A DNA stretch of 53,279 nucleotides from a virus. Every line of letters starts with the position of its first letter. The first letter of the stretch is position 1. The DNA lies in the IMG/VR virus record IMGVR_UViG_3300032288_006150, positions 1 through 53,279 of that record. The stretch is one strand, 5' to 3'. The notes below the pieces were generated by a model. The model ran no database searches. It worked only from the letters and a program-made list of their open reading frames with translations, and was not told where the DNA came from. Both the position numbers and the translations under genes were made by a program. Positions 39,364 to 47,449 of the stretch are shown here, piece by piece.

Positions 39364-40340
39364 TCGTTCAATAAATATTTAGAAACGTAATCGTCAACAC
39401 CTTCTTCTAGAGTCATAAATTTTCTATTGTACCCAACACCTCTTAATTTGTTCATTTCAGCTTTAGTAAAGTACTGATATTTAGATCTTAGCTTTTCCGG
39501 CATTTCTATGAATTTGATGTTTGGCTTCATGGATAATGATTTAAAGAGAGCATTAGAAAGATCTAAAAAACTTCTGGGTTTTCCAGTTCCTAGGTTAAAT
39601 AATCCATTGTCAATTCCCACCCAATTACCGGATATCATCATTACCATAATCCAGTATATAACGTTCACTACATCATCCACATAAATAAAATCCCTTACTT
39701 GTTCACCGTCTTTAAAATTGGGATTATAACTTTTAAAAAGTTCGATAGCACCAGTTTCTTTGATCTGATTGAATCCGTGCCATACCACGGAAGCCATCCT
39801 TTCCTTATGTGCTTCCCCTGGCCCATAAACATTAAAGAACTTCAGACCTACCCAATTTTTAGGTGAGTATGGATTTTCAATTGCCCAGAGGTCAAAATCA
39901 TTCTTACTTTGTCCGTAGGGATTAAGCGGTTTTAAATTGGGAATTAATTCTGGTGTGTCTGAATATCCCAAACCTCCATCACCATAGGTAGCTGCAGAGG
40001 AAGCATAGATCAAAGGGATATTTTTCTGACTACAAAAATCCCAAATGGTTTTAGAATATTCAACATTCCATTTTCTATGTACTTCATAATCTAGTTCTAA
40101 TGTGTCTGTTCTAGCTCCTAAATGAATCACAGCTAATATTTCAAGACTGCTATTTAAAAGACCAGATATGTCGCTTCTGTCAATTCTTTCAAGACATTTA
40201 AGTCCTGCCCAATTGGATGTTTTGGAGGCATCCGAAAAATCGTCCACAAGAATTAGATTTTCCATTCCCAATTCATTGAGTTTTTTTGCAAATCTAGTAG
40301 CAATAAAACCTGCAGCTCCTGTTATTACAATATAAGGCAT
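39360..40340 (-). CDS. NAD(P)-dependent sugar-nucleotide epimerase, ADP-heptose-6-epimerase-like
   Basis: 326 residues from the ATG at 40340; the frame extends upstream, but that part lies over the divergent promoter region. Rossmann fingerprint TGAAGFIATRFAKKL at 7-21, SSAATYGDGGLGY and YGQSKNDFDLWA (catalytic Y-x3-K), then KFFNVYGPGE and DFIYVDDVVNVIYW. This is most like HldD/RfaD, which makes ADP-L-glycero-D-manno-heptose for the LPS core. A GDP-sugar or UDP-sugar epimerase cannot be ruled out. With KdsB it marks a phage interest in LPS-core sugars. Confidence 0.85.
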   Translation of the reverse strand: MPYIVITGAAGFIATRFAKKLNELGMENLILVDDFSDASKTSNWAGLKCLERIDRSDISGLLNSSLEILAVIHLGARTDTLELDYEVHRKWNVEYSKTIWDFCSQKNIPLIYASSAATYGDGGLGYSDTPELIPNLKPLNPYGQSKNDFDLWAIENPYSPKNWVGLKFFNVYGPGEAHKERMASVVWHGFNQIKETGAIELFKSYNPNFKDGEQVRDFIYVDDVVNVIYWIMVMMISGNWVGIDNGLFNLGTGKPRSFLDLSNALFKSLSMKPNIKFIEMPEKLRSKYQYFTKAEMNKLRGVGYNRKFMTLEEGVDDYVSKYLLNE

Positions 40341-40419
40341 GTCTTTCCGTTTATCCAAATATAAAACAAAATCACGCAAATCAGAAACGATTCTCGCGAT
40401 TCTTTTATACATTGCAGTT

Positions 40420-40569
40420 ATGCAAAAATACGAATATAAAATATTACCCTTCCTTTACACTGAGCTCGAAGATCTAGAGCTGATCCTTAAAGCAATGGGC
40501 AATAAGGGATGGGAATTGGCTGCTATCCGGGATAATTATTACATCTTCAAAAGACCTCAGAGTAATTAA
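40420..40569 (+). CDS. DUF4177-like small protein
   Basis: 49 residues from the ATG at 40420, with QKYEYKILPF and the NKGWELAAIRDNYYIFKR core seen in DUF4177 proteins. Divergent from the epimerase. Function unknown. Confidence 0.7.
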   Translation: MQKYEYKILPFLYTELEDLELILKAMGNKGWELAAIRDNYYIFKRPQSN

Positions 40570-40594
40570 TATATAGTGCAAATAAAATCACTAT

Positions 40595-40729
40595 ATGGGA
40601 ACAGCAGCTCCAAAGCCAAAGCCAATGAGATCTCGCAGATCCGGCAAAAAATCTTCCAAGCGATATCAAGCTAACGTGGAGATTATTAATCGACTGATTA
40701 AAGAATCTAAAGCCAACAAAAAAGCCTAA
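40595..40729 (+). CDS. Small basic protein
   Basis: 44 residues found by hand: MGTAAPKPKPMRSRRSGKKS then SKRYQANVEIINRLIKESKA and NKKA. Arg/Lys-rich N-terminus and an amphipathic helix. Probably binds nucleic acid. Its stop codon lies in the terminator stem. Confidence 0.65.
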   Translation: MGTAAPKPKPMRSRRSGKKSSKRYQANVEIINRLIKESKANKKA

Positions 40730-40750
40730 GCATTAGCTCAGGCTTTTTTT
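40724..40750 (+). terminator. Rho-independent terminator
   Basis: Arms GCCTAAGC (40724-40731) and GCTCAGGC (40736-40743), one mismatch, loop ATTA, then seven T residues. The TAA stop of the gene at 40595 is inside the stem. Confidence 0.8.
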
Positions 40751-40766
40751 ATGAAAAAATTATGAT

Positions 40767-41069
40767 TTAATATTCTCCTCCGTTAAAAAGACCTTGGGTC
40801 ACGATGGGATTTCCCATTTGCTGGGAAAATGCTTCAAGATCCTCAATTTTTCCTATTAAAGTGTATCCATATTCATCTACTCTTGGATCTCCATTAGGTA
40901 AAGAAGCCACTTTTAGACCTAAAGCACCAAGTTCAGATTCGTCAGGTAGCTCTCCGTGAAAATCTGCAAAGGCTATTGGGGAATCTGATGTTTCTCCTCC
41001 TGCTGGCTGATCCATTGGCATTTGTGACTCTCCATCCATCCAGCTTTCGAATAATTTTATGTGTTTCAT
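40767..41069 (-). CDS. Tagged small protein
   Basis: 100 residues, MKHIKLFESWMDG with L-F-E at 6-8. Acidic middle (FHGELPDESELGALG). No family. GATATATAA stands 16 bases upstream. Confidence 0.72.
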   Translation of the reverse strand: MKHIKLFESWMDGESQMPMDQPAGGETSDSPIAFADFHGELPDESELGALGLKVASLPNGDPRVDEYGYTLIGKIEDLEAFSQQMGNPIVTQGLFNGGEY

Positions 41070-41084
41070 CTGGTATTATTTATT

Positions 41085-41093
41085 TTATATATC
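41085..41093 (-). promoter_or_regulatory. GATATATAA element
   Basis: Exact copy upstream of the tagged gene ending at 41069, in the spacer after the gene at 41096. Confidence 0.4.
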
Positions 41094-41095
41094 AA

Positions 41096-41467
41096 TCAAT
41101 TGCTGGAATATCTGCTCCATTTTTTATTAATCCAATAGTAAAAGTAGTATCCCAGCCCTTCTAAAGTCTCCGCTGTATCTAAATTATCCCAAATAACATC
41201 TTCTATATCAATTTCATTTATGTATTCCCCCTCCTGGCCTTTTAAATTCTCCAGTTTGGTCACTGCATCTTGAAGCTTTTGCATCAGGGGTAGAGCTAAA
41301 TGATAGTTTTCGGCAGGTCCTTTTATTTGACTATGAATGGCTTCCCGGTCTCCTCTGGGGCTTGCCTCAGTATATTTAATCTCAAAGGTCTTGTACAAAT
41401 CAAAGAGATCCCTAGCCATATCAGGTAGGTCGTCCTCATAATTCTCATAAAGAAGGAGATGTTTCAT
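41096..41467 (-). CDS. Tagged protein, related to the 22984 product
   Basis: 123 residues, MKHLLLYENYEDDLPDMARD with L-Y-E at 6-8; residues 9-24 match the second paralogue. GAATATATAA stands 7 bases before the start. The body is helical and acidic. Confidence 0.72.
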   Translation of the reverse strand: MKHLLLYENYEDDLPDMARDLFDLYKTFEIKYTEASPRGDREAIHSQIKGPAENYHLALPLMQKLQDAVTKLENLKGQEGEYINEIDIEDVIWDNLDTAETLEGLGYYFYYWINKKWSRYSSN

Positions 41468-41504
41468 CTTATCCTTATATATTCATGGGAAATGTTTCAT
41501 TCTT

Positions 41505-41539
41505 ACATTTTTTTGTTTCGAAAGATCCCTGTATATTTG
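41505..41539 (+). promoter_or_regulatory. Fixed-spacing promoter of the CAP gene (ACATT - 27 - TATATTTG)
   Basis: ACATTT starts at 41505 and TATATTTG at 41532, exactly 27 bases apart as in the 50.9-53.3 kb early promoters. The box matches TAnnTTTG and is 6 bases before the ATG, so the message may be almost leaderless. Confidence 0.65.
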
Positions 41540-41544
41540 GATCT

Positions 41545-42168
41545 ATGCAAAGATTTATGTTAATTATTTTCTGCTTGGCGTCAATTAGAGCAAATTCGCA
41601 GGTAGTAATTATTGGGGGGGATCTTATCAGAGCAGGGGATCTTATAGACAATAGAATAGTCTACGATAATAAACTTGGATGGAGAATAGATTGTAAAAAA
41701 CTAGAGGATATTATTAGCTCGGATTTAAATAGGTTCAGAAGGAAAAACAATCTTAATAGATTAAAGATTTCAGAGAGATGCGACAGTGTGGCTAGAGAAC
41801 AAACGAGATACATGGTAAAGAGCGGCAATTTTTCACACGAGAGAGATTCATTAAATTTCACGCAAAGAATAAGACTAGTCATAGGAAAGGGGCACTTTGG
41901 GGAAAATCTATTTCATGAAGAAACCCCTGCTCCCTTAGATCTTTACAGAGAAAATTACGAGAAGATAAAATCGAAGTATCCGGGATTTAATTTTATATGG
42001 GAAGCAGATAGGGCAACATACACTTTGCTTGCAAATGAGATCATAAAAAAGTGGATTGATTCTCCTTCTCATTATAAGAATTTGATCAATCCACTTTGGA
42101 ATTATTTTTCGGTTCGCTCAGTTTCGACAGGTAAAGAAATTTATGTTACCCTTGTCTTTGAAGAATGA
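41545..42168 (+). CDS. Secreted CAP/SCP-domain protein
   Basis: 207 residues from the ATG at 41545 (the frame opens at 41485, but the promoter box lies between). Signal peptide MQRFMLIIFCLASIRANSQ. The CAP-like region has a SERCDSVAREQTRYMVKSGN helix, a SHERDS histidine, GHFGENLFHE (second His/Glu) and WIDSPSHYKNLINPLWNYF, the typical CAP 3 and CAP 4 ordering. The catalytic role of such proteins is debated; they are secreted and often bind lipid or modify peptidoglycan-adjacent material. One of few plus-strand genes, with its own early-type promoter. Confidence 0.8.
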   Translation: MQRFMLIIFCLASIRANSQVVIIGGDLIRAGDLIDNRIVYDNKLGWRIDCKKLEDIISSDLNRFRRKNNLNRLKISERCDSVAREQTRYMVKSGNFSHERDSLNFTQRIRLVIGKGHFGENLFHEETPAPLDLYRENYEKIKSKYPGFNFIWEADRATYTLLANEIIKKWIDSPSHYKNLINPLWNYFSVRSVSTGKEIYVTLVFEE

Positions 42169-42190
42169 TTAAAACTTAGAATAAACAATT

Positions 42191-43480
42191 TTACCAAAAC
42201 TTAGGACAAGCCATGCTGCCCCAATTTTTCTTACTTTCCAGTTTGTAAAATAACATGTTCCAATCAATATTAAGCCTAATTTTTAGCTTAAATTTAGGTT
42301 TTTTATGAGCTGTAATCGTTACAAAAAAAGCTTTTTCCTTAACCTCTATTGGTTTTTCAGGATCTATCTTAATTGGTTCTGGTTTAGTTTCCGCACCCTT
42401 AACAGGTTCTTCCTTTTTAGTGTCATTAAAAATTATCCCAGCTTCTACAGAAACTTTCTGATATTTCTTCAGAGCTTGTTTATTTGCGTCAGTTTTATCC
42501 CATTCTTCACCAGACGTACCAGTTAAATCTGTTCCAACAGGCTGGGATGCATAAGCAACTGTGGATTTTTTACCTGCATTGGTACCTTTAGTTGATTTTT
42601 CTATTTTGGTGTCACCATCAATTAGTACACCAATCTTAGCTAATTCTTCTTTTAAATACTTAATTGTAGATTCTGCTCTAAGATCCGAGAGTTCAGCAAA
42701 AGTATGTTTCTTTTTATCCTCAGGAGAAACCCCGTTTGGAATAGTAGAAGAAGAGGTTGTAACCTTCAAAGAATTAAGATAGGATTTAGGTTTGCCGTCT
42801 GGTGGATTTAATTTAGAGATTGCTTCCTTGGAAGGATTTATCACATTTTCATTTAACCACGTTTTAAATTTCTCAGAAAGTGTCCAGCTATTAAACTCAA
42901 AGAAATCTGAAGTGTCGATATCTTGAGGAATTTCTAGTTTAACTTCTGGATATAATATCGGAGGGGTGCCAGATGATTTAGGATCTGTTGATTCCCCAGG
43001 AGTCCCTGTGGTTCCTCTATTATTATAAAAATCAGCAGCATATATTTTTAAATTCTTACCTAGATCTAATGGTGCGGTTCTCTGTACTGGATCATCTTTA
43101 TATTCCTTTGGAAATTTATCATGAGTTGCAAACACAACAAACATAGCATATTTCTCGGGGAATTTCTCTTTAAAGTTTTCAAGTACTGTTCTTGATTCAT
43201 CATCAGCAATAGCTGCTTGAACCCTTTTTTCGCATTTAGCAAATCCGTCTGTCTCCATCCAGTCTAAAAGACTCATATCTTGGGTTAGACCTTTTGCTGA
43301 TGGATATTCACCAGTTGCTCTGTAATTATTAAATCCTTTCAATGATTCAAACCCAAATTTACCTGCTCCACTAGCATCAACATCGTTTGCTTTGAATCCC
43401 CATACATAGTAAGAGGTTAGGTTTTGTTCATTAATCGAATCTGGATCCTTCCATGATTTAAATTCTACTAAATACTTCAT
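42191..43480 (-). CDS. Tagged protein with OmpA-like domain
   Basis: 429 residues from MKYLVEFKSW at 43480, with I-N-E at 16-18 (DSINEQN), the longest spacing in the family. The centre (FFEFNSWTLSEKFKTWLNEN through LSDLRAESTIKYLKEELA) looks like an OmpA-type peptidoglycan-binding fold, with an SxLRA core. The C-terminus is basic. Together with the GH19-like and CHAP-like proteins, it is the third tagged protein with a cell-wall theme. A GATATATAA element (43497-43505) lies upstream. Confidence 0.75.
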   Translation of the reverse strand: MKYLVEFKSWKDPDSINEQNLTSYYVWGFKANDVDASGAGKFGFESLKGFNNYRATGEYPSAKGLTQDMSLLDWMETDGFAKCEKRVQAAIADDESRTVLENFKEKFPEKYAMFVVFATHDKFPKEYKDDPVQRTAPLDLGKNLKIYAADFYNNRGTTGTPGESTDPKSSGTPPILYPEVKLEIPQDIDTSDFFEFNSWTLSEKFKTWLNENVINPSKEAISKLNPPDGKPKSYLNSLKVTTSSSTIPNGVSPEDKKKHTFAELSDLRAESTIKYLKEELAKIGVLIDGDTKIEKSTKGTNAGKKSTVAYASQPVGTDLTGTSGEEWDKTDANKQALKKYQKVSVEAGIIFNDTKKEEPVKGAETKPEPIKIDPEKPIEVKEKAFFVTITAHKKPKFKLKIRLNIDWNMLFYKLESKKNWGSMACPKFW

Positions 43481-43496
43481 GATTTTCTTATTTCCC

Positions 43497-43505
43497 TTAT
43501 ATATC
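43497..43505 (-). promoter_or_regulatory. GATATATAA element
   Basis: TGATATATAAGGG 16 bases before the ATG at 43480. Confidence 0.4.
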
Positions 43506-43516
43506 ATTAGAACCAC

Positions 43517-43948
43517 TTAAAGCTGTTCCATCGAAGTGATTTCGTCACCCATAGTGATAGCATCTAAGACATCCAATCCTTGAGACAGCTTACCAAAGCA
43601 AGTGTGATTGCGATCTAGGTGTTGAGTGTTCTGACGATTGTGACAGATAAAGAATTGACTACCTCCGGTGTTGCGTCCAGCATGAGCCATCGAAAGTACA
43701 CCCCGATCATGATATTGTAGATCCCCTCCAGTCTCACAAGGGATGTTCCATCCTGGTCCGCCGTCGCCTCTTTTATTGGGGCATCCCCCTTGAATCACAA
43801 AATTAGGAATCACTCGATGAAAGTTCAATCCATTATAAAAACCAGAATTAACTAGCTTGAGAAAATTGGCAACAGTACCCGGTGCAGCTTCATCGTAAAG
43901 ATCTGCAATCATTTCACCCTTAGGTGTAGTAATTTTAACTTGAGACAT
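43517..43948 (-). CDS. Cyclophilin-type peptidyl-prolyl isomerase
   Basis: 143 residues, short cytoplasmic cyclophilin. NFHRVIPNFVIQGGCP (Arg of the active site in FHRVIP), GVLSMAHAGRNTGGSQFFIC and HTCFGKLSQGLDVL contain the family signatures. It catalyses prolyl cis-trans isomerisation and helps folding. First gene of the higher-G+C stretch. Confidence 0.92.
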   Translation of the reverse strand: MSQVKITTPKGEMIADLYDEAAPGTVANFLKLVNSGFYNGLNFHRVIPNFVIQGGCPNKRGDGGPGWNIPCETGGDLQYHDRGVLSMAHAGRNTGGSQFFICHNRQNTQHLDRNHTCFGKLSQGLDVLDAITMGDEITSMEQL

Positions 43949-43963
43949 AGTAGTGTATTTTAT

Positions 43964-44539
43964 TTATTTTAAATCATAATATTCTGCGACTTCTTCTAAT
44001 TGTTTAGGATCAGCTAGCCACATCTCCCAATCGTCAGGAGCCACTTCTTTTTCAACCACATTCAAATAGAAGGTCTTAGGAGTGAAAGGAAAGGATTTAA
44101 TCCAACCAGAAGGACGCATCATTAACTCCCTGTTACCTGTGAGATAATCTTCTTCGGTTCTCCAGAAACCTCCATGCCAACGAGATCCATCCGGACATTC
44201 CTTAATAATCGCTTCAATGAAATAAGCTCTTCCATGAGAATCTTTAAACACCCGACTATCTCGCAAATTCTGATATTCCATTGATTCATCCGCTCCAACT
44301 CGTCCCCATTCATCATCCTCACCAGTCAATGGGGCAATCGTTTCAAACAGACAAAGTTTTCGAACTGCAGAGGAAAGAGCTGATGCCACATAAGGAGCAG
44401 AACCCCCGCTTTGACCACTTTGACCAAATTTTTCACACAGAGCTAGCAACTCGTCTTTGAATTCTAGGATCAGTGCATCCGGAACAGTCTGAGCCAGGAT
44501 CTCTAATTCCCGTTGAGCGTGGGATTGAGTATTAGTCAT
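43964..44539 (-). CDS. Conserved phage-type hypothetical protein
   Basis: 191 residues. An internal YQNLRDSRVFKDSHGRAYFI then ECPDGSRWHGGFWR pattern is one I associate with a small phage family; function unknown. No signal peptide or membrane helix. Confidence 0.65.
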   Translation of the reverse strand: MTNTQSHAQRELEILAQTVPDALILEFKDELLALCEKFGQSGQSGGSAPYVASALSSAVRKLCLFETIAPLTGEDDEWGRVGADESMEYQNLRDSRVFKDSHGRAYFIEAIIKECPDGSRWHGGFWRTEEDYLTGNRELMMRPSGWIKSFPFTPKTFYLNVVEKEVAPDDWEMWLADPKQLEEVAEYYDLK

Positions 44540-44622
44540 ATTATTTTTATTTGTTTATAGAGGGTAATTCTCTAAAAGATTCAAAAAATTCTCACATTAA
44601 GTCCCGACAAGAGTCCACAAAA

Positions 44623-44644
44623 AACCCAGCTAATCAGCTGGGTT
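44623..44644 (-). terminator. Bidirectional-looking hairpin terminator
   Basis: AACCCAGCT (44623-44631) pairs perfectly with AGCTGGGTT (44636-44644) with flanking A and T runs on both sides; serves the minus-strand gene at 44654. Confidence 0.85.
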
Positions 44645-44653
44645 AAAAAAAAA

Positions 44654-45022
44654 TTAAAAAGTTTCTTTGGAAGACTGGAGTTTTAATAAAGCATTGAAGA
44701 GAGATTCCACTTCTTCCTCGATATTATGCAGATCTAATTCTTTGCCTTGATAGAGAATTTCTTGTTCATTGCGGTTCACTGTCACGGGATTGCTATTGAT
44801 CCAAGCAATCACCACTCCTGGTTGGATCTCTCTGATGTTACTAACCCAGTCATACTGATAATCATCTCTGATGTAACGATAGATGGTTGCTAGAGATTTG
44901 CGATCGGCCTCGCTCTCAAAACCCATTGAGTGCTTAGCACCCTTAGCTAAACGCGAAAATAAGCCAGCTGGCTTTTTCATGGGTCCGGTTTGGAAGTCTT
45001 CAAAAATTTGAATGTGTTTCAT
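44654..45022 (-). CDS. Tagged small protein
   Basis: 122 residues, MKHIQIFEDFQTGPMKKP with I-F-E at 6-8; then FSRLAKGAKHSMGFES. Helical C-terminus. No family. Confidence 0.72.
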   Translation of the reverse strand: MKHIQIFEDFQTGPMKKPAGLFSRLAKGAKHSMGFESEADRKSLATIYRYIRDDYQYDWVSNIREIQPGVVIAWINSNPVTVNRNEQEILYQGKELDLHNIEEEVESLFNALLKLQSSKETF

Positions 45023-45027
45023 TGTAG

Positions 45028-45273
45028 TTAATTAGATTTAAGTCCGCACATGGTAAAAAACTCGGAGTAATCGAAATCGATATTCTCTCGTTTAAACTGA
45101 CGGATCATGTGGTCGGCAATTTCTTGACGGTTAGTCAAGTCCTTTACCCTTTTAATAAGATCAATAATCCCATATACCATGCCTTGCTGATCTTGATCTA
45201 GATCTTGATCGATTTTGGGATTACCTGTGATCTCCTCGTTCAGAAAGGAAGTATAGGGATGTAAGTGTTGCAT
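45028..45273 (-). CDS. Tagged small protein
   Basis: 81 residues, MQHLHPYTSFLNEEITG with L-N-E at 11-13. IIDLIKRVKDLTNRQEIADH and MIRQFKRENIDFDY resemble a short helical domain that recurs in large phages. No export signal. Confidence 0.72.
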   Translation of the reverse strand: MQHLHPYTSFLNEEITGNPKIDQDLDQDQQGMVYGIIDLIKRVKDLTNRQEIADHMIRQFKRENIDFDYSEFFTMCGLKSN

Positions 45274-45281
45274 AATTTTTT

Positions 45282-45770
45282 TTAGATTTTACGGAAACCG
45301 CAGCCTCCTCCATAACTGGGATTATAAATGATGTCATGTAAAGCCTCGGTGTTAGTATCTCTATATCCTTCATTCACATACCAATCGTAGCAGGCATCGT
45401 ACACAAGACCCTGTAGGGTCTCAATGAATTCTTCCAGATCATTGAATTCTCCAGCTAGGGATTGGATTTTCTCCTCGTTGAAAACTTCGTCAATTTCGTC
45501 GCAGAAACCAGAATCTGCCAATACAAATTTACCCTCGATGAGATGTTGCAGAAGAGTTTCTTCCACCTCTTCATAATCGAGAATGTCTCTAACTATTATT
45601 TCCAAAGGATAAATCTTCCAATTGCCGGGATTGCCTCCATCAGCCGTGGGTTCACAGGAGGTAACATAAATTTTGTAATTGCTAACACCCACAATCCCAA
45701 ATGAACCTGCTGCCAGTAGATCCTCTCTTTCCTGATCTGAAAAATTTTCAAAGAGTTTAAGATATCTCAT
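45282..45770 (-). CDS. Tagged protein
   Basis: 162 residues, MRYLKLFENFSDQEREDLLA with L-F-E at 6-8. GSFGIVGVSNYKIYVTSCEP follows; ends YGGGCGFRKI. Acidic middle. GAATATATAA (45778-45787) precedes the start. No family. Confidence 0.72.
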   Translation of the reverse strand: MRYLKLFENFSDQEREDLLAAGSFGIVGVSNYKIYVTSCEPTADGGNPGNWKIYPLEIIVRDILDYEEVEETLLQHLIEGKFVLADSGFCDEIDEVFNEEKIQSLAGEFNDLEEFIETLQGLVYDACYDWYVNEGYRDTNTEALHDIIYNPSYGGGCGFRKI

Positions 45771-45802
45771 GATACCTTTATATATTCAAGCCAGGAATTT
45801 AA

Positions 45803-46342
45803 TTAAGGTAACAATTGCAAACGAATGCGGCGAGCTAAATCTGCCTGTTGAGCGAAAGCTTCTTGCTCCCAAGGACGTTCATTGTAAGTCATTTGCAGAA
45901 CATCATAGGGTACACCTAGCCAAAGCACCTCAGTGGTGTTACCTACAACTAAGCGTCCCTTTTGATACTGAGCCAGATGTAACAGTTCATGAGCCATGAT
46001 CTCAATCGCACGGGAACGTCCCAGATCTTTATTAACACAAATAGTATAACCCTCCATCCACTCGGCAATGTAAGCTTCCAATTCCATGCCTTCACTGGAT
46101 TCAAACCGACTGCGCATGCGTTCATTCATCGGTTGGATCAGCACCGGGGTGCCTTTGACATTCAGTTCATCCAGACCCACGCTGACCACGGTGTCTAGAT
46201 AAGTCCAGGTGGTAGTGTTCGTGATTTCGTTGTTACCTGATAGGACAACAGGTTCATAAACCTGAGGCTTGGCGGAATTTAGCAGCCAGATAAGCCAACC
46301 TAACAGAAGTAGGACGGCGAGAACGAGGAGGATCTTTTTCAT
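45803..46342 (-). CDS. Membrane-anchored zincin (HELLH)
   Basis: 179 residues. N-terminal helix 3-22 (ILLVLAVLLLLGWLIWLL) anchors it, then the zinc site H118-E-L-L-H122 (MAHELLHLAQYQKG), with a later Glu in NERPWEQEAFAQQA as the likely third ligand. The fold resembles the DUF4157 or M48-like zincins. The active site would face the periplasm or cytoplasm depending on orientation. Third HExxH protein in this window, with a different context. Confidence 0.78.
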   Translation of the reverse strand: MKKILLVLAVLLLLGWLIWLLNSAKPQVYEPVVLSGNNEITNTTTWTYLDTVVSVGLDELNVKGTPVLIQPMNERMRSRFESSEGMELEAYIAEWMEGYTICVNKDLGRSRAIEIMAHELLHLAQYQKGRLVVGNTTEVLWLGVPYDVLQMTYNERPWEQEAFAQQADLARRIRLQLLP

Positions 46343-46359
46343 ATCCCTATTTATCCGGG

Positions 46360-47436
46360 TTAAAAGAATTCGCCTAGAATCGGAGCGTATTTCACACCCT
46401 CAGCATCTGGGTGATTGTCCACATAGGCTTGCCAGATTTCAGGGATGGCATTTCGAATTGTTTTGGCTTGAGCGAAGGTGAATTCTCGACCTTGCATAGC
46501 TTTCAGAATCACATCATTAAAATCACCTAGAGATTGGCCGGATGCAACATTCTTTAGCACCTCCGCCCCTATTTGACGAATTAAATACCATCGATCTAGC
46601 ACACCCTGATCATTTTTCCAAAAACTATTTTCTTTATCCACCAGGGCCTTGTGTAATTTTTTACTCGACCAAACACTATCGGCAAAAGCAGATAAACCTC
46701 CGTCTTCTCCCCCGATATCTATGGTTATTCCAGTGTAGTCAATACTACTTTTTAAAATGGGATAAGGATGCAACTTGATGGCAACACCATAGGTCAGAGC
46801 GTTTTTTAAATAATTATTACCTTCTAGTTCCTCAGGGGAAAAGAAAATTTGGACTAAAGCAGAATCATCCGAGAACAATTGATAATATTGCTGAGTTTTA
46901 TATTGAAGCATCTTCAGTCCTAGCAATTGCAAAGCAGGATACCATTTAGGCAACTTTATAAATTGATCCGCACTCACAATAGGGGTTTTCATCCCTCGAT
47001 GCATGATCTCAACGCTCTTGTCTCGGAGGTCCGCGATTCCTAACGCCTGCCCGGCAAACTCACTGAGGTTGGCATTAACTAGATCTCGGAATGCTTCCAT
47101 GTTCATGCCCTTGGGACGGATAGACGTGCTGTTTAGCAGAAAATCCATCCAACAACCACGCAGACACTCCTCGAGAGTGGGATGAACCCCCTGGCCATAA
47201 ACTCGACCAGTGGCTAACACCCAATGCTCCCAAGATCCGTCCGCCCTTTGTTGAATATAAGTGCGACCTCGTAAACCTTCAATGACTAACTTGCCTTTCG
47301 AGTCCACTCGGTAACGGTTATTACAAACCGCAGCTAAGTCCTGACCCTCCACGGTGTTCTGCATCGCATTCATCAGAATGTCTTCTAGAGGATGTTTCTT
47401 AGCTTCATACAGACCAAAGGCTTTTAAATATCTCAT
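46360..47436 (-). CDS. Tagged protein of unknown function
   Basis: 358 residues from MRYLKAFGLYEAKKHPLED at 47436, with L-Y-E at 9-11. A high-G+C coding sequence with an acidic and aromatic profile (IKLHPYPILKSSIDYTGITID). No recognised domain. A GATATATAA element lies immediately upstream. Confidence 0.72.
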   Translation of the reverse strand: MRYLKAFGLYEAKKHPLEDILMNAMQNTVEGQDLAAVCNNRYRVDSKGKLVIEGLRGRTYIQQRADGSWEHWVLATGRVYGQGVHPTLEECLRGCWMDFLLNSTSIRPKGMNMEAFRDLVNANLSEFAGQALGIADLRDKSVEIMHRGMKTPIVSADQFIKLPKWYPALQLLGLKMLQYKTQQYYQLFSDDSALVQIFFSPEELEGNNYLKNALTYGVAIKLHPYPILKSSIDYTGITIDIGGEDGGLSAFADSVWSSKKLHKALVDKENSFWKNDQGVLDRWYLIRQIGAEVLKNVASGQSLGDFNDVILKAMQGREFTFAQAKTIRNAIPEIWQAYVDNHPDAEGVKYAPILGEFF

Positions 47437-47440
47437 TGTG

Positions 47441-47449
47441 TTATATATC
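47441..47449 (-). promoter_or_regulatory. GATATATAA element
   Basis: Precedes the start at 47436 and encodes Asp-Ile-stop of the gene at 47441-48022. Confidence 0.4.
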
